Assembly (NCBI RefSeq): GCF_900111685.1
Contig: NZ_FOHX01000002.1
Span: 741,869 to 805,868 of the forward strand
Length of the DNA: 64,000 nt
Reading direction: 5' to 3'
Origin: Nonomuraea wenchangensis
Lineage (GTDB): Bacteria > Actinomycetota > Actinomycetes > Streptosporangiales > Streptosporangiaceae
Shown here one piece after another: positions 1 through 10,397 of this stretch. Under the pieces are notes generated by a model. That model ran no database searches. It was not told the DNA's origin and was given only the letters and a program-made list of their open reading frames with translations. Position 1 is the stretch's first letter; each line of letters starts with the position of its first letter. Both the position numbers and the translations under genes were made by a program.

Positions 1-8
1 GACGATGT

Positions 9-146
9 TCATGGCCGGTGGCCGACCTCCCGTTTCGCGTGCGCCACCGCGTCGCTGCGGTGGGCGCCGGATGCAATGCTGTCCAGACTGCCAGGTGCCT
101 GTTCGGCCTCCGGCAGAGGGTGGCTTGTCGCGGTCATGTTACCCAT
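9..146 (-). CDS. Possible small 45-residue protein
   Basis: A short open frame starts at ATG 146 (alternative ATG at 137). Its TGA stop overlaps, in an ATGA arrangement, an ATG at position 12 that begins another minus-strand frame (M-N-I-V) leaving the window after four codons. That 4-nt overlap is the usual mark of translational coupling in this genome and is the main reason to list it. A TAAGCT hexamer resembling a -10 box lies just upstream of ATG 146, so the transcript could be nearly leaderless. No Shine-Dalgarno is visible. The product is hydrophilic, has no Cys and resembles no family I recognise. It could be chance. Confidence 0.3.
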   Translation of the reverse strand: MGNMTATSHPLPEAEQAPGSLDSIASGAHRSDAVAHAKREVGHRP

Positions 147-255
147 GAGTAGCTTACGCGCAAACCGTGCGGAAACACGGTCGGCACGCCGTACCCTGCC
201 CCCACCTTACCGAACTTCATTCTGTTGGTGCCGACCGCCCCCCGCACTGACCGGT

Positions 256-1464
<1,209 letters not shown>

Positions 1465-1532
1465 ACCTCTACTCTCCCCAAGGAAGCGGCCGGGGACACG
1501 CCGGACGGGGCAGGGCCGGCACCCGTCACGGC

Positions 1533-3353
1533 TCAGGACCAGTTGGTCAGGAAGCCCAGACCGAGGTCGTCGAGCAGGCTGCCGATCAGCCCGGTGATCA
1601 ACCCGGTCACCGTCTGGCTGGCCTGCGAGCTCAGCTCATCGATGATCTTGCTGGGCGCGCGCCAGGGCGACCACACCGGGTCCTGCCCCATCGCGAACAT
1701 CACCGCGAACAGCGCCGCCGTGCCCACCACCACGACCGCGACCAGCGCCGCCCCCGGCGTGCGCAGCACCCCGGTGAGCGAGCGGGTGACCGCCTGACGC
1801 GGCGCGCCGCCGCCGGGCAGCACGAACAGGCCGGCCGCCATGGCCCCGGCGCCGTACGCCGCCGCCTCGTTGAGATGCATGCCGCCCGCCCAGTGGAGCG
1901 CACCCCACACGCACACGCCGAACAGCAGCGCCAGCGGCACGTGCACCGCCGTCACCAGCGCCGACTTGATCAGCGCCCAGGGCGTGCCGACCAGCGCGAG
2001 CAGCGGGTCGGCCGCGCTGCTGCCGCGGACCTGCCGCCGCTTGACCATGTCACCGAACAGGTATTCGCCGAGGCGCAGCACCAGCGCCAGCGCGACCGCG
2101 ACCGCACCTGCCATGACGGGCAGCATCACGGTCACCGCCACCAGCGTGACCAGCAGCAGCAGCCCCGTGAGCTGGGCGCCGAACAGATAACGCTTACGCT
2201 CGGCGGGCGACTGAGCCTGCGAGCTCGGCGCGGTCGGCGGCGTGTAGGGCCGCACCTGCTGCTGCGGAGGCGGCGCCGGGTAGCCGGCCACCCGCTGGTC
2301 GCCGTAGGGCGGGCGGGCCGGCACGTAGGGCGGCGGGCGCTCGTCCTGCCGGGGCCGCTCCTCGTGGCGCGGACGCGGCGGCGCCTGCTCGCGCCGCTGC
2401 CTGGGCGGCGGGGGCGGAGGCGGCTGCGGCTTGGCGTACTCGACCGGCGGCAGCAGGTCGGAGTAGTCGGAGTGGCCCATCACGCGGGTGCCGCTGCCCA
2501 TGCGCTTGGTGCCGGTCGGCCCGTCGAACGACGCCGTCTCGTTGAACGTCGTCACCGCCGGGTCCAGCGCCCTCGCCATGCGCAGCAGCTCCTGCGCGCC
2601 CGGCCGCGAGGTGGCCTCGACGTGCAGCGCGCGGCTCAGCCAGCCGCGCAGCCAGGCGGGCGCCTTGTCGAGCTGCGCCCGCCCCTCCATGATGTTGAAG
2701 CAGACCGACTCGAACGTCCCCGTGCCGAACGGCGGCGCCCCCGTCGCGGCGAAGAACACCGTCGAGGCCAGCGCGTGCACGTCGGCCGCCTGGGTGATCT
2801 CGGAGTCGCGGATGATCTCGGGCGCGAGATAGCCGGGCGTGCCGACGAACATGCCGGTCTGCGTCAGCCGGGTCGCGTTGACCAGGTGGGCGATGCCGAA
2901 GTCGATGACCAGCGGCTCCCCGTCGACCAGCATGACGTTGGACGGCTTGAAGTCACGGTGGATCACGTCGGCCGCGTGGATGGCGACCAGCGCCTGGCAC
3001 AGCCCCTGCGCCAGCTTGATCACCTCGCGCGCGGAGAGCGGCCCGTCGGCCAGGACGGTGTCCTCCAGCGTGCGGCCGGGCGCGAAGCGCGTCACCACGT
3101 AGGGCTGACCGCCCACGAGCTCGGCGTCGATGACCTCGGCCACGAACGGGCTCCGCACCCGCCGCATGGTCTCCACCTCGCGGGTGAGCCGGTCGCGCGC
3201 CTTGAGGTCGGCGGCCACGTGCGGGTGCAGCACCTTGATGGCGACCTCGCGGCCCTCGCCGTCGAGGCCGAGGTGGACGACGCCCATGCCGCCCTCGCCG
3301 ATCTTCCTGACGAGCCGGTACGGGCCCAGGCGCTCCTGTGCTTGAATGCTCAT
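1533..3353 (-). CDS. Receptor-type Ser/Thr protein kinase (606 aa)
   Basis: N-terminal kinase domain with Gly-rich loop GEGGMG (19-24), Lys40, HRDFKPSN (132-139) and DFG (151-153). A long proline/glutamine/arginine-rich linker follows at about 310-390, then several hydrophobic helices from about 395 to 590. The membrane part holds short loops only, so any signal is probably sensed in the membrane or by a partner. An AAGGG Shine-Dalgarno precedes ATG 3353. It begins 16 nt after the stop of the 739-codon kinase frame upstream and shares its architecture, which points to an operon made by tandem duplication. Confidence 0.93.
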   Translation of the reverse strand: MSIQAQERLGPYRLVRKIGEGGMGVVHLGLDGEGREVAIKVLHPHVAADLKARDRLTREVETMRRVRSPFVAEVIDAELVGGQPYVVTRFAPGRTLEDTVLADGPLSAREVIKLAQGLCQALVAIHAADVIHRDFKPSNVMLVDGEPLVIDFGIAHLVNATRLTQTGMFVGTPGYLAPEIIRDSEITQAADVHALASTVFFAATGAPPFGTGTFESVCFNIMEGRAQLDKAPAWLRGWLSRALHVEATSRPGAQELLRMARALDPAVTTFNETASFDGPTGTKRMGSGTRVMGHSDYSDLLPPVEYAKPQPPPPPPPRQRREQAPPRPRHEERPRQDERPPPYVPARPPYGDQRVAGYPAPPPQQQVRPYTPPTAPSSQAQSPAERKRYLFGAQLTGLLLLVTLVAVTVMLPVMAGAVAVALALVLRLGEYLFGDMVKRRQVRGSSAADPLLALVGTPWALIKSALVTAVHVPLALLFGVCVWGALHWAGGMHLNEAAAYGAGAMAAGLFVLPGGGAPRQAVTRSLTGVLRTPGAALVAVVVVGTAALFAVMFAMGQDPVWSPWRAPSKIIDELSSQASQTVTGLITGLIGSLLDDLGLGFLTNWS

Positions 3354-3369
3354 CGCCGCCCTTCCCGCG

Positions 3370-5574
3370 TCATCCCCCGGTGTTCCCCCTCAAGTCCTTC
3401 AGTTGCTGCGTCACCGGTCCGACGTCCAGCGGAGTCCATCCAGCCCCCCTTGGCTTGTCCCCGAACGTGCTGAAGGCGAGGATCAGCGAGAGCGCGGCGA
3501 CCGCCGCCAGAACTCCCGCCATCACCATCGCCGCTGTCCTCGAGGGTACGAGCGATGCGAGCGTTCTGCGCATCTGCTTGCCGGGGCCCTCGACCCCGGG
3601 TCCCGCGCAGACCGTCCAGAGCGCGACCGCCGCGCCCCAGGCCAGGGCGTTGGACGGGTCGGTGTCGGTGACCACCGTGAGCAGCAGCGTCACCGGCAGC
3701 CCCAGGATGAGCGCGTAGAGCGTGAGCGCGAGCGTGATGCCCGCCGACTTGGCCAGCGCGGCCGGATGGGCGAAGACCCGCAGCACGTCGAGCGCCGCCG
3801 CACCGGCCGGGCGCCGGCCGGCGAGCCGCGGCTGCGCGAGGTCGGCCGCGCGCAGCAGCACCGCGAAAGGGACGGCCACGATCGCCACGAGCAGGGGCGC
3901 CAGCGCCGCCGCCACGACCATGATGACCAGCAGCATCCCGCCGGCCACGCCGTACGCCCTGGACCGCTGCAGCGGGTTGCCCGGGACCACGCCCGGCAGG
4001 TAGGGCTCCCGCTGGGTCGGGTCGGGATGGTAGTGCGGCTGCGCCGGGATGTAGGGCGGCGGCTGCATCGGCATCGGGCCGTGGCGGGCGTACTCGGGGA
4101 CCTCGGGGCCCTGGCCCACGCGGGCCGCCGGGTCGTAGCCGCCAGGGGCCATCCGGCCGGCGTCGGGCACGGGCCCGGCCGCGCCCGGGGTGAGCCGGGC
4201 CGCGTCGAGCCCGGGAAGATCGGGCCCGGAAGCGGGGCGGCCCAGCTCGGGAGATGAGTTGAGCCTGCCGTAGTCGGGCGAGCCCGGACGGACCCGGCGG
4301 GTCGGCACGTCCTCCTCGCCGGGAGCCACCGGATGGCCGCCGCCGTGCGGGCCCGACCAGGGCTGCACGGGCGGCTGCCCGGACGACTGCGGGGGCGCCG
4401 TCGCGGCGTTCTCGCGCTGGATGCGGCGCAGCTCCTCCGGCGTCACCCGGCGGGTGGGCCAGGGGTCGCCGCCGTCGCCGAGCAGGCTCTCGGCGGGCAC
4501 GTTGGGGTGTGACCCACCCGGGACCGCCGCACCCGGCAGACCGGTCCCCGGCAGGCCCGGGTTGAGGCCGCCCGGGCCGGGGGCCTCCTGGCCGGGCAGC
4601 AGCGACACGTACGGCTGGTCCTGCGGCGGGATCGTCGGCTGCCGCTCCTGCCCGTCGAGCAGCCGCCGCGGCGTGACCGCCGGCGTGGAGATGTCGTAGG
4701 ACGGCCTGTCGGCGAGGTGCGGCGGCGGGGTCTCCGGCGGGCGCGGCACGGTCGAGATCTCGTCGGGGACGCTGCCGGGCGGCGGCTGCGGCAACATCCG
4801 GGCGGTCTGCTCGGCCAGCTCGGCCGCCTTGGGCCGCTTGGCCGGGTTTCGCTGGAAGGCCGCCTTGAGCAGCGGCTGCAACGTCGCCGGAGCCGCGCTG
4901 ACGTCGGCCTTGCCCGCCGTGATGTTGTAGAAGATCATCTCCAGCGTGCCCTTGCCGAAGGGCGGCTGGCCGGTCGCGGCGTAGAGCAGCGTGCCCGCCC
5001 AGGCGTGCACGTCGACCTCGGGCCCGGCCTCCTGGCCCTCGATGATCTCGGGGGCGAGGTAGCCGGGCGTGCCGATGAACATGCCGGTCTGCGTCAGCCG
5101 GGTCGCGTCGACCGCCTGCGCGATGCCGAAGTCGATGAGGACGGGCTCGCCGTCCAGGATCAGCACGTTGCCCGGCTTGAGGTCGCGGTGGATCACGCCC
5201 ACCGAGTGGACCGAGGCCAGCGCCGCGGCCACGCCGTGCGCCAACCGGATCAGCGCGGGCAGGTCGAGCGGCCCGTCGTCCTTGACGATCTCGTCGAGCG
5301 GACGGCCGGGCACGTAACGGGTGACGATGTAGGGACGATGACCGGTCACATCGGCGTCGACCACTTCGGCGATGTACTTGCTGCGCACCCGGCGCATGGT
5401 CTCGACCTCGCGCGAAAGCCGCCGCCTGGCGACCTCGTCGCCGGCGACCTCGCCACGCAGGACCTTGACCGCCACCTGCCGCCCCTGCGGGTCGACAGCG
5501 AGGTGGACAACGCCCATCCCGCCTTCACCGAGCCGCCTGAGCAGCCGGTAAGGGCCTAGTCGGTCATCGTTCAT
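3370..5574 (-). CDS. Receptor-type Ser/Thr protein kinase (734 aa)
   Basis: First and longest gene of the three-kinase run. From ATG 5574 the sequence reads M-N-D-D-R-L-G-P-Y, which aligns with the start of its two neighbours. An in-frame ATG five codons upstream (5589) is less likely, and neither start has a clear Shine-Dalgarno. The kinase has Lys37, HRDLKPGN (129-136) and DFG (148-150). A disordered Pro/Gly-rich region of roughly 270 residues follows, with repeated TRRV motifs such as PTRRVTPEEL and PTRRVRPG that could be phospho-acceptor sites. The C-terminal part has about five to six hydrophobic helices. The membrane-proximal repeats distinguish it from the other two. Confidence 0.92.
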   Translation of the reverse strand: MNDDRLGPYRLLRRLGEGGMGVVHLAVDPQGRQVAVKVLRGEVAGDEVARRRLSREVETMRRVRSKYIAEVVDADVTGHRPYIVTRYVPGRPLDEIVKDDGPLDLPALIRLAHGVAAALASVHSVGVIHRDLKPGNVLILDGEPVLIDFGIAQAVDATRLTQTGMFIGTPGYLAPEIIEGQEAGPEVDVHAWAGTLLYAATGQPPFGKGTLEMIFYNITAGKADVSAAPATLQPLLKAAFQRNPAKRPKAAELAEQTARMLPQPPPGSVPDEISTVPRPPETPPPHLADRPSYDISTPAVTPRRLLDGQERQPTIPPQDQPYVSLLPGQEAPGPGGLNPGLPGTGLPGAAVPGGSHPNVPAESLLGDGGDPWPTRRVTPEELRRIQRENAATAPPQSSGQPPVQPWSGPHGGGHPVAPGEEDVPTRRVRPGSPDYGRLNSSPELGRPASGPDLPGLDAARLTPGAAGPVPDAGRMAPGGYDPAARVGQGPEVPEYARHGPMPMQPPPYIPAQPHYHPDPTQREPYLPGVVPGNPLQRSRAYGVAGGMLLVIMVVAAALAPLLVAIVAVPFAVLLRAADLAQPRLAGRRPAGAAALDVLRVFAHPAALAKSAGITLALTLYALILGLPVTLLLTVVTDTDPSNALAWGAAVALWTVCAGPGVEGPGKQMRRTLASLVPSRTAAMVMAGVLAAVAALSLILAFSTFGDKPRGAGWTPLDVGPVTQQLKDLRGNTGG

Positions 5575-5707
5575 GGCATGAAGCACCATACCGGCTTAAT
5601 CCCCGCCCACGAGATGAACCATGAGGCCACATTCCCACCTCGTACAACGTCCGGAAGGGCCTCTCCGGTTTCCCGGACGCGGGTCTCGAATCGGCCTCGA
5701 TTTCCCT

Positions 5708-6220
5708 TCAGCCCGCCAGCGGCAGGACCTCGGCGCGCTTCAGCCCGGCGAGCGCCGCGCCGGGAAGCGCGAGTTTCGAGCGGCGCAGCCCGCTGCCGAT
5801 CACGACCCTGGCGTGCTCGGCGACGTGCGTGTCCACCAGGACCGGCCAGTCCTCGGGCAGGCCGATCGGGGTGATGCCGCCGTACTCCATGCCGGTCAGC
5901 TCGACGGCCTCGGCCATCGGCGCGAAGCTCGCCTTGCGGGCGTCGAGGTGCCGCCGCACCACGCCGTTGACGTCGGCCCGCATCGTCGCGAGCACCATGC
6001 AGGCGGCGTAGCGGGTCTCACCGCCCCGTTTCGCGGCCACGATCACGCAGTTGGCGGACTCGTCGAGGCGCACGCCGTAACGCTCGCAGAACGCCGCGGT
6101 GTCGGCCAGATCGGGGTCGATCTCGGCCACCTCGACGCCGTCGACCGCCGTCACGGCCCGTGCCACCGGGCCGGCCAGCAGGTCGGCTCGTCCGGCAGCG
6201 GGCTCCCAGTGCAAGCTCAT
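5708..6220 (-). CDS. YbaK/EbsC-family aminoacyl-tRNA deacylase
   Basis: A 170-residue single-domain protein of the YbaK/ProX-type trans-editing family, which hydrolyses mischarged Cys-, Ala- or Pro-like aminoacyl-tRNAs. The family signature GGITPIGLP lies near residue 114. The conserved Lys-containing strand VIVAAKRGG lies near 60. Length matches free-standing family members. A good GAGGAG Shine-Dalgarno sits five nt before ATG 6220. It is monocistronic in appearance, lying between the kinase run and the amine oxidase operon. The exact tRNA substrate cannot be predicted, so no symbol is given. Confidence 0.85.
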   Translation of the reverse strand: MSLHWEPAAGRADLLAGPVARAVTAVDGVEVAEIDPDLADTAAFCERYGVRLDESANCVIVAAKRGGETRYAACMVLATMRADVNGVVRRHLDARKASFAPMAEAVELTGMEYGGITPIGLPEDWPVLVDTHVAEHARVVIGSGLRRSKLALPGAALAGLKRAEVLPLAG

Positions 6221-6297
6221 GCCATCTCCTCGTTCGCCTCTCCCGGAAACCCTACGGCGGTCCGGGGAGTGGCGGGTTCTGGGGACGGCCGGCGCCG

Positions 6298-7845
6298 TCA
6301 GGCCGACCGCACCGCGCGCTGGTGCAGCTGGGTGACGGCGGCGCGGGCGGACTCCATGGCCCCCGCCTGCCAGGCGATCAGCTGGGTGAGCCAGTCGCCC
6401 GCGAAGTAAACCCTTCCGGCCGGGCGTTGCAGAAGAGTGAAGGACGAATCAAAGGCCGGCCAGCGCACCCACGCCCCTTCGATGTGCGGCTGGCGGTGCC
6501 AGGCGATCGAGACGTCGGCCAGCACGCCCTGGCGGTACTTCTCGCCGTGGATCTTCTTGCCCTGGGTGAGCGCGCGGCGCCGGCGGTCCTCCGGGGAGAG
6601 CACGCCGTACAGCTCGGCGTCGCGCTCGGTGTTGTAGTAGCCGACGAGCACGCCCCGGCCCGAGTGGTAGCCGTGCGAGGGATACCAGATGTGGGTGATG
6701 TCGAGGTCGGTCTCGCTGACGCCGCCGTAGATGCGGTCCTCCGTCTCCCACCAGCGCCGGTCGTACTCCAGGCCGATCTTGCCGGCGGCGACCGGGACGG
6801 GGGTCTTCAGCGCGGCGGTGACCTGCGCGCCGAGGTTGTGCGGGATCTTGGCCATGACGTGCGGCGGGAGGGCGGCCACGCAGTAGTCGGCCTTGATCGA
6901 GCCGCCGTCCCAGACGACCTCGACGCCGTCGGCCAGCGTCGTGATCCCGGTCACCTTGGCACCGGTCCTGATCCGGTCGGCGCCGACGGCCTCGGTGAGC
7001 TTGACGACGATCGCGTCCATGCCGCCGACCGGCTGGAACATGGGGGTGGCCATGTCGTGGCCGAAGTCGTTCAGCACCAGCCGGCCGGTGCCGGCGGCCA
7101 GCACGTCCGTGAGGGAGAGCGGGGCGTCGAGCGTGCCCTCCGCGAGCCCCGGGTACGTCGCGAAGCCCCGGCGCGCGGACCCGGCGTAGTCCATCTTCGG
7201 GCCGAGGTCGCCGAAGCGGCGCAGGAAGTCGAGCAGCCGCTCCCTGTCCTGCGCGGAGACGGCCCGGTCGAGCGCGCCGCGGTCGGTCGCCTTGGCGAGG
7301 AGTTCGGCGACGTAGCCGTACAGGTCGGCGCGGGCGGCCCGGACCCGCATGGTCCGCCCGCCGGTGTGGACGTAGGCCATGGCGTTGTGGTTGACGAACA
7401 CCTCGACGGGCACGCCCAGCTCACGGCAGTAGTCCAGGGTCAGCATCCAGGGCGCGATGCGGCCGGGGCCGGCGTTGAAGTACTGGCCCTCGCCGAACGC
7501 GGCCTGCTGCACCGGGCCGTTCAGCTCCGGCAGGCGGTCGCCGCCGCGCAGCGTCAGGTTCCGGCCGCCCGCCTTCTCCCTGGCCTCCAGCACGGTGCAG
7601 TCGTAGCCGGCCTTGCCCAGCTCGTACGCCGCCGTCAGCCCCGCCACCCCGGCCCCCAGAATCACGACCTTGGCCGAGCCCTTGCCGCGCAGCGTGAAGT
7701 CGCCCTGCCGGGGCGGCGTGAACGCCTTGTCCTGCTCCGACGGCGCCAGGCCGAGGGCGCCCATGGCCGCGTACATGGCGCCCGCGCCGCCCGCCGCGCC
7801 GATCCCGATGAGCAGCCCTCGCCGCGTCAGCGCCGCCCGTTCCAC
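6298..7845 (-). CDS. Tat-exported flavin amine oxidase
   Basis: FAD-dependent amine oxidase of the monoamine/L-amino-acid oxidase fold, 515 residues. The N-terminus carries T-R-R-G-L-L-I-G followed by a Gly/Ala-rich hydrophobic stretch, a twin-arginine signal typical of cofactor-loaded exported enzymes. The ADP-binding motif VVILGAGVAGL follows near residue 60, with an acidic strand end and GGR (about 92). The C-terminal FAD contact reads G-R-V-Y-F-A-G-D-W near 480. The reaction would be oxidative deamination giving imine/aldehyde, NH3 and H2O2; the substrate is unknown. It starts at GTG 7845 after GAGGAG and lies 10 nt downstream of the M55 peptidase gene, so it is probably in the same operon. 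Confidence 0.87.
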   Translation of the reverse strand: MERAALTRRGLLIGIGAAGGAGAMYAAMGALGLAPSEQDKAFTPPRQGDFTLRGKGSAKVVILGAGVAGLTAAYELGKAGYDCTVLEAREKAGGRNLTLRGGDRLPELNGPVQQAAFGEGQYFNAGPGRIAPWMLTLDYCRELGVPVEVFVNHNAMAYVHTGGRTMRVRAARADLYGYVAELLAKATDRGALDRAVSAQDRERLLDFLRRFGDLGPKMDYAGSARRGFATYPGLAEGTLDAPLSLTDVLAAGTGRLVLNDFGHDMATPMFQPVGGMDAIVVKLTEAVGADRIRTGAKVTGITTLADGVEVVWDGGSIKADYCVAALPPHVMAKIPHNLGAQVTAALKTPVPVAAGKIGLEYDRRWWETEDRIYGGVSETDLDITHIWYPSHGYHSGRGVLVGYYNTERDAELYGVLSPEDRRRRALTQGKKIHGEKYRQGVLADVSIAWHRQPHIEGAWVRWPAFDSSFTLLQRPAGRVYFAGDWLTQLIAWQAGAMESARAAVTQLHQRAVRSA

Positions 7846-7855
7846 GTCCCGCTCC

Positions 7856-8698
7856 TCATCCGTACGGGCCGCTGCCGCACGCCACCTGGCCGCCGATCGT
7901 GGCGAAGATGCCGAACAGCGCCATGATCTGGGTGAAGTCGTCCGTGGTGAACTCGGTGTGCCGCGAACCCACCTGCTTCACACCGGGCACCAGCGCCACG
8001 GCGGCCGCGATGGCCGTCGAGTTCCACTCCACCCCCAAGGTGTACGGCGCCTCCACCCGGTACGGAGTGAAGTCGCCGAGCCGCCCCAGCGCGCGGGCCG
8101 CCGCCTCGCGGATGCGGGCCTGGGCGACGCTCGGCGGCAGCAGCTCGGCCGAGAACTTGTCGATGCCCTTCTTGACCGCCACCGTCTCGACGTCGCCGAG
8201 GACCGCGCGGGCCTCCTCGCCGACGGCCTCGTCGCCGGTGACCAGCACGACGGGCACCCCGTGGTAGCCGGCGCAGGCCGCGACCAGCCGGGTCTCGCCG
8301 CACGGCTCGCCGTTGAGCTCGACGTTCTGGATCTCCTTGCCCATCCACGTGTGGTTGAGCACGCCGTCCTGGACGCCCGCCCGCGCGTGGTAGCCCACGA
8401 AGCACGCCGCCGCGAACGTCCCGTCGAGCCCTTGCGCCATCCGCTGCGCCTTGCCAGGACCGCGGATCAGGCTGGCCCGCGGGTCCAGCAGGTCGATGCG
8501 GAGGTTCTTGGTGGAGCCGTGGGCGTCGTTGACCAGCACGGTGCCCGCGCCCGCGTCGAACGCGCCGGCGACCGCGGCGTTGGCATCGGCGGTCATCAGC
8601 TCGCAGCCGCGCTCGTAGCCGCGCCCGCCGGTGTGCATCTCCTCGGGATCGGTGAGCCCGGTCACGCCCTCCATGTCCACCGACAGATAAACCTTCAC
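7856..8698 (-). CDS. M55-family D-aminopeptidase (DppA-like)
   Basis: A 280-residue M55 peptidase. This family of decameric Zn enzymes releases N-terminal D-amino acids from D-Ala-D-Ala-type peptides. The N-terminal metal motif reads V-Y-L-S-V-D-M-E-G, with further conserved motifs VNDAHGS (near 60), GYHA (near 104) and NHTW (near 117). GTG 8698 is chosen because it immediately follows the upstream stop (TGA 8703-8701) with a GGGGG Shine-Dalgarno inside the upstream gene. Sitting between a PP-loop protein and an exported amine oxidase, it suggests processing of a D-amino-acid peptide or cell-wall fragment. Confidence 0.86.
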   Translation of the reverse strand: MKVYLSVDMEGVTGLTDPEEMHTGGRGYERGCELMTADANAAVAGAFDAGAGTVLVNDAHGSTKNLRIDLLDPRASLIRGPGKAQRMAQGLDGTFAAACFVGYHARAGVQDGVLNHTWMGKEIQNVELNGEPCGETRLVAACAGYHGVPVVLVTGDEAVGEEARAVLGDVETVAVKKGIDKFSAELLPPSVAQARIREAAARALGRLGDFTPYRVEAPYTLGVEWNSTAIAAAVALVPGVKQVGSRHTEFTTDDFTQIMALFGIFATIGGQVACGSGPYG

Positions 8699-8700
8699 GA

Positions 8701-9906
8701 TCAGGACCCCCAGTTCTCCACGCGCCGAGTCTCGGCCTCGGTCATCATGCCGACGTTCTCCGTCATGTACGCGGCCGCCTGCGCCCGCCACGCCTCCGGG
8801 ATCTCCTCGATCGCCGGCGGGTAGCAGTGGTCGAGCCAGCTCGTGGACTCCTCGGTGGCCTCGAAGAAGTCGAGCGCGGGCCCGAAGAGGGTGTTCTCGA
8901 TGCCCGGGACGCGGGCCAGGCCGTACTCGATCATCTCCTGGCCGCCGTAGGGCGGCTTGCGCAGCCACTTGCGGGCGAAGGGGCGCTCGGCGGTGACGGG
9001 CGTGTTCAGCGGGCGGCGCTCGACGGCGGCCTGGATGAGCTCCTTGTAGAGGCACTTGCCGCAGTCGCGGCACGGGCCGTCGGTGCCGCGCAGGCACCAG
9101 CGGACCTGCTCGCGCAGGTCGGAGTTCAGGGCGAGGCGCATCGTGGTCGCCTCGCTGACGCCGCCGACCGGCAGCACCAGGTGGACGCCGGCGGCGGCGA
9201 ACAGCCGGCCCCACTTGCCGTGCGGGGACCACATCGGGTTGTCAGGGGTGTAGCGGTGCAGGTAGCGGCCGCCGCCGAGCCAGCGCGAGCCCATCTCGTA
9301 GCCGAAGCCGAGCCCGCCGAGGCCGAGCTGGTCGGCGAGGAGCAGCGCCCCGGCGGCCACCGCGTGGTGCTCGGGGTAGCCGGGGCGGGGCTCGGCGAGG
9401 GTGTACTCCAGGTCGGAGGTGACGGTGGTGACCTCGCGCCCGGTCTTCGCGGCGAGCTTGGCCAGCACGTCGGAGCGGTAGTGCGGCCACCGGTTGGGGA
9501 TGCGCCGGTGCGGCACCCGGCGGAAGTGCAGGAAGGGCGACTCGGGGAAGATCGTGGCGGCGGCCACGGAGTCGGCGCCGCCGCTGTAGGAGATCCCGAG
9601 CGTCGGCCCTGGACTGCGCCGCTCGGCGCCGACCGGACCGGCCTCGACGCCCCAGCCGTCGTGCAGCGCGGCGGCGACCTCGGCCGAGATCGCCCGGTCG
9701 AAGAGCACCCGCCTGCGCGTCCAGGGGGCGACGACCGTCCAGGCCGCGACGGCGAACAGGTCGGGATGCGCGTCTCCGGGGACGCCGCCGATCGTGCAGG
9801 AGTTGGTGGCGAGCTTGACGGGGTGCTCGTCGGAGGCCCTGCCGGTGATCTCGTCCTCGGCGTCGAGGCGGAAGCTCAGGTCGCCGCCGGTCCAGGTCAC
9901 GCGCAC
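8701..9906 (-). CDS. PP-loop ATPase-like protein with Cys cluster
   Basis: A 401-residue protein of a poorly characterised actinobacterial family (DUF6395-like; the assignment is from memory). A PP-loop nucleotide-binding motif SGGADS lies at 108-113, as in adenine nucleotide alpha-hydrolase enzymes (QueC, ThiI, asparagine synthetase). Near the C-terminus Cys271, Cys279, Cys282 and Cys285 form a CX7CX2CX2C cluster that could bind Zn, as in QueC. This predicts ATP-dependent adenylation of a carboxylate or similar group. The chosen start, GTG 9906, has GAGGAG five nt upstream and overlaps the upstream gene by 10 nt. The longer open frame above it is antisense noise. The substrate is unknown. 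Confidence 0.8.
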   Translation of the reverse strand: MRVTWTGGDLSFRLDAEDEITGRASDEHPVKLATNSCTIGGVPGDAHPDLFAVAAWTVVAPWTRRRVLFDRAISAEVAAALHDGWGVEAGPVGAERRSPGPTLGISYSGGADSVAAATIFPESPFLHFRRVPHRRIPNRWPHYRSDVLAKLAAKTGREVTTVTSDLEYTLAEPRPGYPEHHAVAAGALLLADQLGLGGLGFGYEMGSRWLGGGRYLHRYTPDNPMWSPHGKWGRLFAAAGVHLVLPVGGVSEATTMRLALNSDLREQVRWCLRGTDGPCRDCGKCLYKELIQAAVERRPLNTPVTAERPFARKWLRKPPYGGQEMIEYGLARVPGIENTLFGPALDFFEATEESTSWLDHCYPPAIEEIPEAWRAQAAAYMTENVGMMTEAETRRVENWGS

Positions 9907-10286
9907 GGACGCTCCTCGCCGCCGGTGGCCTGGCCCGGCACGGGGGTGCTCCGGCCGGCGCGGAGGTCGTCGATGGCCTGCCAGACCAGGACCTCGTTCT
10001 GCAGCACGCCGTCCAGCGCCTTGGCCGTCTCCTGCGCCAGCCGGTGGGTGTCGTCCAGCCGCGCCTTGTCCGCCGCCGCCGTGGTGGGGCGCGGCGCGGG
10101 CTTGGCCACGGCCTTGCGCAGCCGCTCGACCTCGGCCTGGAGCCCGGTCACCTCGCGACGGAGCGTCTGGACCTCCCAGAGCGCGTCCCTGATGTCCTGC
10201 CGGTGGTCGGCGACGGAGATGTAACGGGAGTCGAACCATGTGCGCACGGCCTTCCGGAGCCGCGCGGGGACCAGGGCGCGCATCAT
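9897..10286 (-). CDS. Coiled-coil hypothetical protein (129 aa)
   Basis: Small basic protein with heptad-like Leu/Val spacing through about 30-65 and 80-110, so probably a coiled coil, and with no membrane segment or signal peptide. It overlaps the PP-loop gene start by 10 nt, which implies translational coupling and perhaps a physical partnership. A TATCGT -10-like box lies 8 nt before the tandem ATG-ATG start, and no Shine-Dalgarno is evident, so the mRNA may be leaderless. I do not recognise a characterised family. Confidence 0.72.
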   Translation of the reverse strand: MMRALVPARLRKAVRTWFDSRYISVADHRQDIRDALWEVQTLRREVTGLQAEVERLRKAVAKPAPRPTTAAADKARLDDTHRLAQETAKALDGVLQNEVLVWQAIDDLRAGRSTPVPGQATGGEERPCA

Positions 10287-10356
10287 GAGACGTCACGATA
10301 CTGCTAAAGCCAGGGTAAAAAGAGCACCAGTGATAACGGGTACAGCTCTGTATGGA

Positions 10357-10380
10357 CCGCCCCCCGGAGTCAGGGAGCGG
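10357..10380 (-). terminator. Hairpin downstream of the crotonase gene
   Basis: CCGCCCCC and GGGAGCGG form an 8-bp stem with one mismatch around an 8-nt loop, starting 17 nt beyond the crotonase stop in the direction of transcription. There is no run of Ts, which is common for high-GC actinobacterial terminators. Confidence 0.4.
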
Positions 10381-10397
10381 CCTATGTAATCGAGTGT

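Noticed and set aside
1875..3473. 532-codon plus-strand open frame over the second kinase
   Set aside because: Its composition is a mirror of the kinase codons and it has no recognisable motif.
5640..5707. Terminator hairpin after the YbaK-like gene
   Set aside because: GTCCGG/CCGGAC arms are 18 nt apart with little stem strength; not convincing.
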